Shown in pieces: positions 9,994-18,278 of a stretch of DNA of 64,000 nucleotides (the first letter of the stretch is position 1; each line of letters opens with the position of its first letter). Source of the DNA: Exiguobacterium sp. (GTDB taxonomy: Bacteria > Bacillota > Bacilli > Exiguobacteriales > Exiguobacteriaceae). The translations under genes and the position numbers were made by a program. The notes below the pieces were generated by a model. It saw only the letters and a program-made list of their open reading frames with translations, had not been told where the DNA came from and searched no databases. The stretch spans positions 1 through 64,000 of the forward strand of contig NZ_JAFIFD010000040.1 in NCBI RefSeq assembly GCF_020832205.1, given 5' to 3'.

Positions 9994-10466
9994 ACTTCGC
10001 CTCGTTTCAGCTCAAAATGAGCGAGCACTTCTTCTTGGCGCGCCGTCATCTCGGCTTCTTCTTCAGCCGACATGTGGTCATAGCCGAGGAGATGCAAAAA
10101 TCCGTGAATCGCTAAAAAGCCGAGTTCTCGTTCAAACGAGTGGCCGTAATCCGACGCTTGCTCACGGCAACGCTCGACAGAGATGATGAGGTCGCCGAGC
10201 AGACGTGGCTCATCCTCGTCGAGCATGAAGTCCATCTCTTCTTCCCCCATCTCGTCAAAGGCGAAACTGATCACATCGGTCGCCGCGTCTTTGCCGCGCC
10301 ATTCCCGATTGATCTGTTGAATTTCTTCGTTCGTCACGAACGTGACCGATAGTTCGCTCGGCTCCTCGACTTGTTCTTCTGTCGCCGCGTGCACTAAAAT
10401 CGCCTCGACGAGCTCAAGTTGAGCGGTCGTCAAGAGTCCGTGCTCATCGTTCGAAATGATTTGCAT
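9990..10466 (-). CDS. ybeY: Endoribonuclease YbeY, 16S rRNA maturation and ribosome quality control
   Basis: Metal-dependent RNase acting in 16S rRNA 3'-end maturation. The 158-residue protein contains the zinc-binding HGFLHLLGYDH motif (about 123-133), with three histidines, and the family segment DAATDVISFAFDE. The ATG at 10466 lies eight bases after a GAAGG site that is inside pgpH, giving a 23-base overlap with that gene. It belongs to the chain phoH-pgpH-ybeY-dgkA-era. Confidence 0.96.
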   Translation of the reverse strand: MQIISNDEHGLLTTAQLELVEAILVHAATEEQVEEPSELSVTFVTNEEIQQINREWRGKDAATDVISFAFDEMGEEEMDFMLDEDEPRLLGDLIISVERCREQASDYGHSFERELGFLAIHGFLHLLGYDHMSAEEEAEMTARQEEVLAHFELKRGEV

Positions 10467-12525
10467 GCATGTCGCCTTCTTTCTTTAGTTCTGGATATTC
10501 GATGCGTTCATGGAAAAGACCCGTCAACGTCTCACACGCGCTCTCTCCGACGCGCCACACTTCTTTCGTCGTCAAATCACAATCTTCGAACTGACCGTCT
10601 TGCAACTTGTCGCGAATGATGCTGTTGACGAGCTGGCGAATCCGGTCCGGCGTCGGCTGTTTTTGCGACCGGACCGCGGCCTCGATCGAATCGACGATCA
10701 TGACGACGGCCGCTTCGCGCGTCTGCGGTTTCGGTCCCGGGTAGCGGAAACGCGACTCCGAGACGTCCCGTGTCTCTTTCGCTTTGACGTAGAAAAATTT
10801 CAACAATGACGTGCCGTGATGTTGCTCGGCGATGTCGATGATCTCTTGCGGCAGCTTATAACGCCGAAGCAGGTCAGCCCCGTCATACGGATGGGCCATG
10901 ATGATATCGGCCGACTCTTCCGGAGTGAGCCGATCGTGGGGATTGACCCCGCTCTGCTGATTTTCAATGAAATGAAGCGGACGCTCGGTCTTCCCGAGGT
11001 CATGGTAATAACTAGCGACTCGAGCGAGCAACCCGTCGGCCCCGATCGACTCGCATGCCGACTCGGCCAAGTTCGCCACCATCATGCTGTGATGATACGT
11101 ACCCGGAGCCTCCATCAACAACTTCCGCAAGAGCGGGTGGGTCGGACTCATCAGTTCGACGAGACGGCCGGATGAGAGGACGCCGAACCACGGTTCGAGG
11201 AACGGCAAGAAACCGAACGTCAGCACGATCGATAACAGCGCGCTCACGACCGCGAAACCTGAAAGGTAAGCAGCCATCTCCCACGTCACTTGCGTGTTGC
11301 GCAAGAACAAGAGCGCGAGCACCATGATGATGTTGATGATGCCAAGCAACACGCCTGACAAGAAGAGCCGCTTCCGTTGAATTTTCGGTTCGACCAAAAA
11401 GACGGCGATGAAGCTGCCGGCCGCAAAATAAACGACGGTCATGAAACTCGTGTTTTGCCCGTAACTGACGACGATGGCTCCAGCGACCATCGTGATGAGC
11501 GCCGAAGCGAGCGCGACCCGTTCATCGACCAAAATTCGCAGCAACAATACGACAAACGCCGTCGGCGCGAGAACGTAGGCGTACGTCGTGAACTCCAGCC
11601 CGACGTAGCCGACTCCGAAAAAGAGGCCAAGTTGAAGCAAGAGCAACCCATACACGGTAACCAATATTTTAGGACGGAGCAACAACTGTTGAATCTTCGA
11701 GCGGATGAGCATGAACAAGAAACCAGCCGTCAATAGCCCACTCAACAAGTACGCCCCGAATAAAGGGGCAAATGAGCGGTTCGGGTCGATCGCTCCCGTC
11801 AGCTCGAGCTTACGGTAAATTTCACGCGTGACGACTTCTCCTTGGTTGACGAGAAGCTGTCCTTCTTGAATGATGACCGGGTCGACGGCGTCGACCGCTT
11901 CTTGCTCTTTTTGCCGCGTCGCTTCCGAGTCGAACACATAGTTCGGGACAATCAGTTGATCGCTCAAACTTTTGGCGATCGTCCGGAACTCTAGTGAGAG
12001 CGGGGACTGATCGACGACCGTGGCCGCACGATCTCTTGCGTCGGCAATCGATTCCGAACTCGTTTCGATCCGGTTGGCCATCACTTCTTGAAGCGCCGTC
12101 ACCGTCACGTCTTCGACCGTGCGCCGTGTGTTCTCGTTGGCTTGCAACAACGCACCTAACTCATCGTCGCCGAGAAACCCGTTCGCTTCTGTCGAATTGA
12201 GCCGGCTTTTGATCTCGGACAACTCCGTCTCGTCATCGGTATTCTCAAACGCCGCGAAAAGCTGTTCGACTTTCGCGATTTGTTGATCCGCGAACTCGCG
12301 GCGAAGTGAGAATTGGCTGCCGACGGCGTTCGTCGCCTCTTGTTTCAAGCGGTCGGTCGCCACCCGGTCTTCAATTGTGATCGGCGAACGGATGTCTTGT
12401 TCCGCGATTCCAAGCGGTTCGACACTTATGATGGACGGGCGCACTGTAAAGTATAAAATCGCTCCGAGGATCAGGAAGAAGACGATGGAAATCGTCGCGA
12501 CCGTCCAGTGACGTGCTTGCTGCAT
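10444..12525 (-). CDS. pgpH: Cyclic-di-AMP phosphodiesterase, PgpH type (7TMR-HD)
   Basis: Membrane enzyme that degrades the second messenger c-di-AMP. The 693 residues comprise an N-terminal membrane helix (about 8-28), a large extracytoplasmic 7TMR-HDED domain (about 45-270), a block of seven predicted membrane helices (about 275-465), and a cytoplasmic HD phosphohydrolase with YHHSMMVANLAES and SYYHDLGKTERP supplying the metal ligands. It has the size and position of B. subtilis YqfF. Its neighbour phoH lies 18 bases upstream, suggesting one transcript. Confidence 0.95.
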   Translation of the reverse strand: MQQARHWTVATISIVFFLILGAILYFTVRPSIISVEPLGIAEQDIRSPITIEDRVATDRLKQEATNAVGSQFSLRREFADQQIAKVEQLFAAFENTDDETELSEIKSRLNSTEANGFLGDDELGALLQANENTRRTVEDVTVTALQEVMANRIETSSESIADARDRAATVVDQSPLSLEFRTIAKSLSDQLIVPNYVFDSEATRQKEQEAVDAVDPVIIQEGQLLVNQGEVVTREIYRKLELTGAIDPNRSFAPLFGAYLLSGLLTAGFLFMLIRSKIQQLLLRPKILVTVYGLLLLQLGLFFGVGYVGLEFTTYAYVLAPTAFVVLLLRILVDERVALASALITMVAGAIVVSYGQNTSFMTVVYFAAGSFIAVFLVEPKIQRKRLFLSGVLLGIINIIMVLALLFLRNTQVTWEMAAYLSGFAVVSALLSIVLTFGFLPFLEPWFGVLSSGRLVELMSPTHPLLRKLLMEAPGTYHHSMMVANLAESACESIGADGLLARVASYYHDLGKTERPLHFIENQQSGVNPHDRLTPEESADIIMAHPYDGADLLRRYKLPQEIIDIAEQHHGTSLLKFFYVKAKETRDVSESRFRYPGPKPQTREAAVVMIVDSIEAAVRSQKQPTPDRIRQLVNSIIRDKLQDGQFEDCDLTTKEVWRVGESACETLTGLFHERIEYPELKKEGDMHANHFER

Positions 12526-12543
12526 CAGCGCCCCCCCCTTTCG

Positions 12544-13500
12544 TCATGTGATGTCTGTGCTGTAGGCGTTAATAATCTTTTTCACGAGCGGATGACGAAC
12601 GACGTCGGAGGCCGTGAAGTGTTCGAAATGGATGCCATCGACTCCTTCTAGCAACCGGAGTGCTTCTTGCAGCCCTGACGCTTTTCCTTTCGGCAAGTCG
12701 ACTTGCGTCAAGTCACCGGTGACGACCATCTTCGATCCAAATCCGAGTCTTGTTAAAAACATCTTCATCTGTTCTTTCGTCGTGTTCTGCGCCTCATCTA
12801 AAATGACGAACGCGTCTTCTAGCGTCCGTCCCCGCATATAGGCGAGCGGCGCGACTTCGATCGTCCCGCGCTCGAGCAGCCGGTTCGTCTGTTCCACCCC
12901 GTACACGTCAAATAAGGCGTCATAAAGCGGACGCAAATAAGGATCGACTTTCTCTTTCAAGTCGCCCGGCAAGAACCCTAAGTTTTCCCCTGCCTCGACG
13001 GCCGGTCGAGTCAAAATGATCCGCTTCACTTGACCTTCTTTCAACGCACGGACCGCCAAGACGACGGCCAAATAAGTTTTCCCTGTCCCGGCCGGACCGA
13101 TCCCGAATACGAGGTCGTGCCTTTCAATGGCGCGAACGTAACGGCTTTGTCCAACCGTCTTCGCCCGAATCGGTTTCCCTTTATTAGTCGTGAAGACGAC
13201 GCGCTCGTAATGCTCGATCAGCTCGTCTCCTTTGCCGACTTTAATATGTTGAATGACGCTGATCGCATCGCTCTCGTTTAGACGAGCCCCTTTTTTAACG
13301 AGCTGTTGCAACGTCTTGATGACAGTTTTCGTCAACTCGAGCGTATCCGTCGAGTCCGCTTGAATGATCAGTTCTTCTCCCCGAGGCGTCAAAGCGACAG
13401 AAAGTTCTGCTTCGATGGCCTCAAACACTTCATCTTTTGGACCGAGGAGCGCTTGCGCTTCGTTCGCATGTTCCATGACGAACGGAATTTTATCAGTCAT
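12544..13500 (-). CDS. phoH: PhoH-like ATPase
   Basis: Cytoplasmic P-loop ATPase of the PhoH family, often linked to RNA metabolism; the precise role is unknown. The Walker A motif GPAGTGKTYLA, the following RPAVEAGENLGFLPGDLKEKV family block and Walker B VILDEAQNTT are all present in the 318 residues. The frame remains open upstream to 13683 but that extension is not family-like. An AGGGGG site lies 17 bases before the ATG at 13500 and 11 before an in-frame TTG at 13506, so the true start may be the TTG. It leads the phoH-pgpH-ybeY-dgkA-era-recO chain. Confidence 0.93.
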   Translation of the reverse strand: MTDKIPFVMEHANEAQALLGPKDEVFEAIEAELSVALTPRGEELIIQADSTDTLELTKTVIKTLQQLVKKGARLNESDAISVIQHIKVGKGDELIEHYERVVFTTNKGKPIRAKTVGQSRYVRAIERHDLVFGIGPAGTGKTYLAVVLAVRALKEGQVKRIILTRPAVEAGENLGFLPGDLKEKVDPYLRPLYDALFDVYGVEQTNRLLERGTIEVAPLAYMRGRTLEDAFVILDEAQNTTKEQMKMFLTRLGFGSKMVVTGDLTQVDLPKGKASGLQEALRLLEGVDGIHFEHFTASDVVRHPLVKKIINAYSTDIT

Positions 13501-13605
13501 AATCAATGGAATGTAGTCCCCCTCTTGAATAGAATGTTCCTTCTTTACTTTAGCACTATCAAGCCGTCCGTGAAAGAAAGACCGTCTTTTCAACACACAA
13601 AAAAA

Positions 13606-13651
13606 CAGTACCCGGCAGAACCGGCCCCGACAAGCTGGATTCGAGAATCCA
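13606..13651 (-). other. Inverted repeats between the FloA operon and phoH
   Basis: A seven-base perfect inverted repeat with a two-base centre (13636-13642 with 13645-13651) is followed on the minus strand by a short CCGG/CCGG hairpin and a T-run near 13600. Together they may form a weak terminator separating the floA operon from phoH. No convincing -35/-10 pair for phoH was seen. Confidence 0.4.
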
Positions 13652-13685
13652 ACGAGGTGAGGCGGTTCGACAGGCACTGCCATAG

Positions 13686-14138
13686 TCAGCGTCGGCGTTT
13701 TGAGACCGGCGGCTGAATGATTTCACTCCAAATGACCGCTTGTCGCACTTGTTTCATGGACATGCGTGGGGATGGACGCTTCTGTTCCACTTCAGTGAGC
13801 GCCGGAATCTTCACCGTCTGTTCAAATTCCGAACTCACTTTCGGTAAACGTTCTTGCGTCTTCGGGGCGTGGCGGTTCGGGTCAAACACGCGACCTTCTG
13901 CCGGTTTCTCGACAGGGATCGCGACACGACGACGCAACGTCTGCCCTTGTTTCGGCTCGTCAAGCGAACCTTCGACTTCTTTCATCACATCGCCGACCGT
14001 ATCGAGATAACGTTTCAAGTCCGAACTCGGCGGACGTTCCCCCGAGGTCGACGAAGATTTCTCTATCCGCTTCATGACCGCCGAGGCGATCCCGAATGCG
14101 GCGAGCAGTAAGATCCATAATCCATCCATATCAATCAC
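13686..14138 (-). CDS. Uncharacterised membrane-anchored basic protein downstream of floA
   Basis: 150 residues that I do not recognise. A hydrophobic N-terminal stretch (about 5-22, [17 protein letters not shown]) could anchor it, followed by a charged, Pro-rich and probably disordered region ending in KRRR. It starts inside or against the end of floA (four-base overlap), so it belongs to the nfeD-floA operon, in the position of B. subtilis yqfB, although I see no resemblance that would confirm orthology. A role with the flotillin platform is only a guess from context. Confidence 0.75.
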   Translation of the reverse strand: MIDMDGLWILLLAAFGIASAVMKRIEKSSSTSGERPPSSDLKRYLDTVGDVMKEVEGSLDEPKQGQTLRRRVAIPVEKPAEGRVFDPNRHAPKTQERLPKVSSEFEQTVKIPALTEVEQKRPSPRMSMKQVRQAVIWSEIIQPPVSKRRR

Positions 14139-15115
14139 TCTTTGTCAGATTCGACTGGGTGTCCGATCGCTTTACGCATATCTGTATCGGCTTGGACGTT
14201 CAAGTAGTTCACGTAGTCCATGACGCCGATTTTGCCGTGACGGAGTGCCTCGGCCATCGCGAGCGGAACTTCCGCTTCGGCCGCGACGACTTTCGCACGC
14301 ATCTCTTCGACAGACGATTTCATTTCTTGTTCACGGGCGATCGCCATGGCGCGACGTTCTTCCGCTTTCGCTTGCGCGATTTTCTTATCTGCCTCGGCTT
14401 GGTCTGTTTGAAGCACCGCGCCGATGTTTTTGCCGATATCAATGTCCGCGATGTCGATCGACAGAATCTCAAACGCCGTCCCTGAATCGAGACCTTTCGT
14501 CAAGACCGTACGCGAAATCAAATCTGGGTTTTCAAGGACATGTTTATGGTTGTGCTGTGAACCGATCGTCGAGACGACCCCTTCACCGACACGGGCGATA
14601 ATCGTTTCTTCACCGGCACCACCGACGAGACGGTCGATGTTGGCACGAACGGTGATGCGGGCTTTCGCTTTCACTTCGATCCCGTCCATGGCCACACCGG
14701 CGATGAATGGTGTCTCGATCACTTTCGGGTTAACCGACATTTGAACGGCTTCTAGCACGTTACGACCTGCGAGGTCGATTGCTGCCGCCCGCTCGAACGT
14801 CAATTCGATGTTGGCGCGGTGAGCCGCGATCAATGCGTTGACGACACGGTCGACGTTACCACCTGCAAGGAAGTGACTCTCGAGCTGGTTCGTATTCAAT
14901 CCGATGCCGGCCTTGACCGCTTTAATGAGCGGATTTACGATTTTTGACGGGACGACGCGACGGAGTCGCATCCCGACGAGCGTGAAAATAGAGACGTGAA
15001 CGCCGGCCGCAAACGAGCTGATCCACAGCCCGACCGGTACAAACGTGAAGAACACTGCAAGTGCGATCAAACTTCCGCCTGAGATGAGTAACGTGGTCAA
15101 TAGTTCTGGTGTCAT
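14135..15115 (-). CDS. floA: Flotillin-like protein FloA
   Basis: Membrane scaffold of the SPFH superfamily that forms functional membrane microdomains. The 326 residues have an N-terminal hydrophobic hairpin (about 5-45), the SPFH/band-7 region with [49 protein letters not shown]-type sequence (about 95-180), and an alanine/glutamate-rich coiled coil (about 235-300). Size and sequence match B. subtilis YqfA. The ATG overlaps the nfeD stop by four bases. A sigma-W-type promoter lies ahead of nfeD. Confidence 0.96.
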   Translation of the reverse strand: MTPELLTTLLISGGSLIALAVFFTFVPVGLWISSFAAGVHVSIFTLVGMRLRRVVPSKIVNPLIKAVKAGIGLNTNQLESHFLAGGNVDRVVNALIAAHRANIELTFERAAAIDLAGRNVLEAVQMSVNPKVIETPFIAGVAMDGIEVKAKARITVRANIDRLVGGAGEETIIARVGEGVVSTIGSQHNHKHVLENPDLISRTVLTKGLDSGTAFEILSIDIADIDIGKNIGAVLQTDQAEADKKIAQAKAEERRAMAIAREQEMKSSVEEMRAKVVAAEAEVPLAMAEALRHGKIGVMDYVNYLNVQADTDMRKAIGHPVESDKE

Positions 15116-15624
15116 TCTGTTACATCCTCCTTCGGTTCTATAAAGCTTCGGACGACAACACGCCCTGAATCGACTTTATACACCTGAATTTTAGTTTGTT
15201 GATCGAGATAGCCACCCTCTGTCACGACATCGATTCGTTCTCCTTCAATCTCAGCGGTACCCGCTGGACGAAGTGGTGTCAACGTGACGCCAACTTTACC
15301 GAGCAAACTTTGTTTGTCAGCGTGTGACAAGTACCCTTTTTCTGACGACGTCGAGTCCGTCAAAATCAAGCCCTTGTACATGAGCGATCGATTCGACTGC
15401 AATCGACGATACGCCCAAAATCCGAGTCCGGCAACGATTGCTGTGGCCAAACCGAGCGATAACCATAGCTGACCGATTGTGGCACCTGCCATAATCAGAC
15501 TGGCGACGACGGCACCTATACCGAGCACTCCGAATAATCCAAAACCGGCAACGAACACTTCAATTCCAAGAAGGACGACTCCAACGAAAAAAACTGTCAG
15601 AATCACTCCGAGACCAAATGTCAT
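15112..15624 (-). CDS. NfeD-family membrane protein, partner of FloA
   Basis: 170 residues with four predicted membrane helices (about 1-90) followed by a C-terminal OB-fold NfeD domain ([27 protein letters not shown]). NfeD proteins are encoded next to SPFH proteins and are thought to assist their assembly. It corresponds to the C-terminal part of B. subtilis YqeZ and lacks the N-terminal ClpP-like protease domain of long NfeD forms. The ATG at 15624 is chosen because an AGGGGG site lies nine bases before it; the frame extends seven codons further. Confidence 0.9.
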   Translation of the reverse strand: MTFGLGVILTVFFVGVVLLGIEVFVAGFGLFGVLGIGAVVASLIMAGATIGQLWLSLGLATAIVAGLGFWAYRRLQSNRSLMYKGLILTDSTSSEKGYLSHADKQSLLGKVGVTLTPLRPAGTAEIEGERIDVVTEGGYLDQQTKIQVYKVDSGRVVVRSFIEPKEDVTE

Positions 15625-15672
15625 CGTACTGCTACCCCCTTCCAAATAAAAAGCTACCTCTTATCTCTAGTG

Positions 15673-15701
15673 TATACGAAACGAGATTGAATGTGGTTTC
15701 A
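15673..15701 (-). promoter_or_regulatory. Putative ECF sigma-W promoter of nfeD-floA
   Basis: TGAAAC (-35) and CGTATA (-10), 17 bp apart, lie on the minus strand about 50 bases before nfeD. This matches the B. subtilis sigma-W consensus, and the orthologous yqeZ-yqfA operon is in the B. subtilis sigma-W regulon. Induction by cell-envelope stress is inferred. Confidence 0.75.
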
Positions 15702-15708
15702 TAATACG

Positions 15709-15755
15709 CAAAAAAAGGCAGAATCTTTTGGAATTTCCAAAAGACACTGCCTTTT
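15709..15755 (-). terminator. Rho-independent terminator after yqeY
   Basis: A long hairpin (AAAAGGCAG and TCTTTTGGAA pairing with their complements) is followed on the minus strand by eight T residues. It ends the rpsU-yqeY transcript just upstream of the nfeD promoter. Confidence 0.93.
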
Positions 15756-15758
15756 TCA

Positions 15759-16208
15759 TTAGTTCGTCAATTGTTGTTTGACAATTCGGTTCACAAGACC
15801 ACCGTCTGCCTTGCCTTTAACTTGAGGCATGACAACGCCCATCACCTTACCCATATCAGATGGAGCCGACGCGTTCGTCTCGGCAATAGCTGCTTTGACG
15901 ATCGCGGTGACATCCTCTTCCGAAAGTTGTTCAGGCATATAGGCTTCTAGCACGACAATCTCGTCAGCAACTTTAGAAGCAAGGTCTTCACGACCAGCGC
16001 TTTCGAATTCTCGGAGGGAGTCTCTGCGCTGTTTCATCTCTCGGTTGAGCACCGTGAGTTCCTCTTCCTCGGTAAGATCTTGTCGGCCAAATTTGATAGC
16101 CTCATTTTGGAGCGACGCTTTCACCATTCGGATCGTCGTAAGACGATCTTTCTGTTTGGCGCGCATGGCTTGCTTCATGTCGTCCGTCAAGCGTTCTTGA
16201 AGACTCAT
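15759..16208 (-). CDS. yqeY: YqeY, GatB/YqeY-domain protein
   Basis: 149-residue cytoplasmic protein of the GatB/YqeY family, related to the tRNA-binding tail of the amidotransferase subunit GatB. The exact function is unknown; a role linked to aminoacyl-tRNA or translation is inferred from the fold. The start [20 protein letters not shown] and the C-terminal [20 protein letters not shown] motif are typical. It follows rpsU, as in Bacillus and many other Bacillota, and ends at a strong terminator. Confidence 0.93.
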   Translation of the reverse strand: MSLQERLTDDMKQAMRAKQKDRLTTIRMVKASLQNEAIKFGRQDLTEEEELTVLNREMKQRRDSLREFESAGREDLASKVADEIVVLEAYMPEQLSEEDVTAIVKAAIAETNASAPSDMGKVMGVVMPQVKGKADGGLVNRIVKQQLTN

Positions 16209-16241
16209 GAGCCAACACCCTTTCTACAAAAGAAACTGGAA

Positions 16242-16415
16242 TCAGAATTTCTTACGCTTACGCGCAGCTTCTGATTTCAATTTGCGTTTTACGCTTGGCT
16301 TTTCGTAGTGACGACGTTTACGAACTTCGGCAAGAGTGCCGTCTTTCGAAACACCGCGTTTGAAACGACGAAGAGCGTCTTCAAGCGATTCGTTTTTACG
16401 GACACGAGTTTCCAC
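16242..16415 (-). CDS. rpsU: 30S ribosomal protein S21
   Basis: 57-residue basic protein of the small ribosomal subunit that helps initiation. The real start is the GTG at 16415, which gives (M)[19 protein letters not shown], the canonical N-terminus, and lies a few bases after a GGAGGGAGGG site. An upstream in-frame ATG at 16469 would add a non-conserved leader containing the promoter's downstream region. The protein ends in the usual Lys/Arg-rich tail. Transcribed with yqeY from its own promoter. Confidence 0.97.
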   Translation of the reverse strand: METRVRKNESLEDALRRFKRGVSKDGTLAEVRKRRHYEKPSVKRKLKSEAARKRKKF

Positions 16416-16474
16416 TAGTTTTCCCTCCCTCCGAATTACACGACTAAGGAAACGTGTTTCACACGTCATAACAT

Positions 16475-16503
16475 ATTATAGTGAAATTAATACGTGCGGT
16501 CAA
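16475..16503 (-). promoter_or_regulatory. Sigma-A promoter of rpsU-yqeY
   Basis: TTGACC and a perfect TATAAT are separated by 17 bp on the minus strand. A small hairpin (ACGTGT at 16452-16457 paired with ACACGT at 16461-16466) falls at the start of the transcript. Confidence 0.85.
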
Positions 16504-16513
16504 CCACTAGTTA

Positions 16514-17179
16514 TTAATAGTCGCTGTCTGAACGACCGCCAGTGACGATGGCGATTCCAGCCGAAGCGCCGATGCGTGTCGCGCCGGCATCGATCATCGC
16601 TTTCGCCCCTTCAAAGTCACGGACACCGCCCGAAGCTTTCACACCGACATCCGGTCCGACCGTCTCACGCATGAGTCGAATGTCTTCAACCGTCGCGCCG
16701 CCCGTCGAGAAGCCTGTTGACGTCTTCACGAAGTCCGCGCCTGCTTTGACAGACAATTCAGCAGCTTTTTTAATTTCTTCTTTCGTAAGGAGGCACGTCT
16801 CAAAGATTACTTTGACGAGAGTACCGTTCGCCGCCTCGACTACCGCACGAATGTCGCGTTCGACAAGATCAAAGTCGCCGTCTTTCATCGCACCGATGTT
16901 GATGACCATATCGACTTCGTCCGCCCCTTTAGCGATCGCGTCTTTCGTTTCAAACGCCTTCACTTCTGGCGTGTTGGCTCCGAGCGGGAATCCGATGACC
17001 GTACAAACTTTCACTTCGTCATCTGACTTGAGCTGTTCAGCCGCGTAAGCCACCCATGTCGGATTGACACAGACGCTTGCGAACTTGTATTCGAGCGCCT
17101 CTGCACAAAGTTTCGTGATTTGGTCTTTCGTTGTCTCCGCCTTCAAGGCTGTGTGGTCGATATAACGTGATAATTCCAT
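16514..17179 (-). CDS. deoC: Deoxyribose-phosphate aldolase
   Basis: Cleaves 2-deoxyribose-5-phosphate to glyceraldehyde-3-phosphate and acetaldehyde in deoxynucleoside catabolism. The 221-residue TIM barrel shows [13 protein letters not shown], the segment [18 protein letters not shown], the Schiff-base lysine in DFVKTSTGF and the phosphate-binding [15 protein letters not shown] site lies nine bases before the ATG at 17179. Unlike B. subtilis, no nupC or pdp follows. Its leader carries tandem repeats described separately, which may be an operator. Confidence 0.96.
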   Translation of the reverse strand: MELSRYIDHTALKAETTKDQITKLCAEALEYKFASVCVNPTWVAYAAEQLKSDDEVKVCTVIGFPLGANTPEVKAFETKDAIAKGADEVDMVINIGAMKDGDFDLVERDIRAVVEAANGTLVKVIFETCLLTKEEIKKAAELSVKAGADFVKTSTGFSTGGATVEDIRLMRETVGPDVGVKASGGVRDFEGAKAMIDAGATRIGASAGIAIVTGGRSDSDY

Positions 17180-17205
17180 CGTTAAATTCCTCCTTCGATC
17201 ATTTA

Positions 17206-17229
17206 GTCTGACATATAGGTCTGACATCT
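17206..17229 (-). repeat. Tandem direct repeats in the deoC leader (candidate operator)
   Basis: Two copies of GTCTGACAT (17206-17214 and 17219-17227, plus-strand reading) occur with a 13-base period between a possible -10 sequence and the deoC ribosome site. The second copy, extended to GGTCTGACATCT (17218-17229), recurs at 47082-47093 before the lipoprotein gene. No match to the known Bacillus DeoR operator was evident. Confidence 0.45.
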
Positions 17230-17269
17230 AACATATTATCATGTTTCTGTCTTCTGTAACAGCTTTCAT

Positions 17270-18157
17270 TTATACGAGTTGGCGCCGTTTTCTCGTCTGG
17301 ACCCAACTGTTCCAACTGAAGAAAAAGATGGCGACCCATATACAAGTGAACGCAAAGATGTGATATGCCGTAAACGGTTCATGATATAAGATGACGCCGA
17401 TGGCGAGACTGAGCGTCGGGGCGATAAATTGCAAGAATCCGACGAGCGTGAACGGGATGTGCTGGGCCCCGTAACCGAACAACAGGAGCGGCAACGCGGT
17501 CATGACTCCCGTCCCGAGAAGAGCGAGCCAAATGACAGGTGACGTCGTCAACGTGAGTGTCTCGCGCGACGCTTCAAACCCGAGGAACACGATCGCGACT
17601 GGGACGACGGCGAGCGTCTCGATCCCGAGGCTGACCGTCGAAGCGAGCGGACGCCGTTTCTTCACCATCCCGTAAAAGCCGAACGTGCTCGCCAGGATGA
17701 AGGCGATCCACGGGAACGACCCGTACCCGAACGTCAAGACGAGAACCCCGACCGTGGCCACGCCCACGGCGAGCCATTGGACCCGGTTTAATGATTCCCG
17801 AAATACGAGCACCCCTAACACCATGCTGACGAGCGGATTGATGTAATAGCCGAGTGACGCCTCGATGATATAACCGTTGTTGACGGCCCATATGTAAACG
17901 AACCAGTTCGCACTTACGATGAACCCGTTCAACATGAACGCATTTCGCGTCGCCCGATGCCTGAGCGCATAATTGAATTCCGTCCATTGTTTCGTCCATT
18001 TCAGCACGAGCAAGATGAAGAGAAACGACCAGACGATCCGGTGCGCGAGAATTTGACTGCTCGGGATCTCTTGTAGAAACTTCCAATAAATCGGTAGAAT
18101 CCCCCACATGACGTAGGCGCCGACTGTGGTCATGATTCCTTTATTCAATCCATTCAC
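17270..18157 (-). CDS. rarD: RarD-type EamA-family permease
   Basis: Ten-helix membrane transporter of the drug/metabolite transporter superfamily (EamA repeats, about 8-140 and 150-285). RarD proteins are annotated as chloramphenicol-sensitive proteins, but their substrate is not established. The N-terminus MNGLNKGIMTTVGAYVMWG fits the family pattern M-N-x-x-x-KG...AYVMWG, supporting the GTG at 18157, although the ribosome site (AGAGGGCAG) is close to it; a TTG three codons on is the alternative. It is a single gene between deoC and the mcc operon. Confidence 0.9.
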   Translation of the reverse strand: MNGLNKGIMTTVGAYVMWGILPIYWKFLQEIPSSQILAHRIVWSFLFILLVLKWTKQWTEFNYALRHRATRNAFMLNGFIVSANWFVYIWAVNNGYIIEASLGYYINPLVSMVLGVLVFRESLNRVQWLAVGVATVGVLVLTFGYGSFPWIAFILASTFGFYGMVKKRRPLASTVSLGIETLAVVPVAIVFLGFEASRETLTLTTSPVIWLALLGTGVMTALPLLLFGYGAQHIPFTLVGFLQFIAPTLSLAIGVILYHEPFTAYHIFAFTCIWVAIFFFSWNSWVQTRKRRQLV

Positions 18158-18236
18158 CTGCCCTCTCGATCAATTAACGTCAGTTTAGTCGATGCGAATG
18201 GGACATTCAAGCGATTTCTTTTCCTCTTTAGACGAC

Positions 18237-18267
18237 AAAAGAGATGCGCATCCAGCACATCTCTTTT
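18237..18267 (-). terminator. Terminator after the yrrT-luxS-mccAB operon
   Basis: A 10-bp perfect stem (18237-18246 with 18258-18267), followed by a short T-run on the minus strand, lies just after the mccB stop. Confidence 0.75.
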
Positions 18268-18278
18268 CAAGCTTCTCT

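Noticed and set aside
13501-13683. N-terminal extension of PhoH
   Set aside because: The frame is open, but the extension crosses inverted repeats and a T-run and is not like PhoH proteins; the start near 13500 gives normal length.
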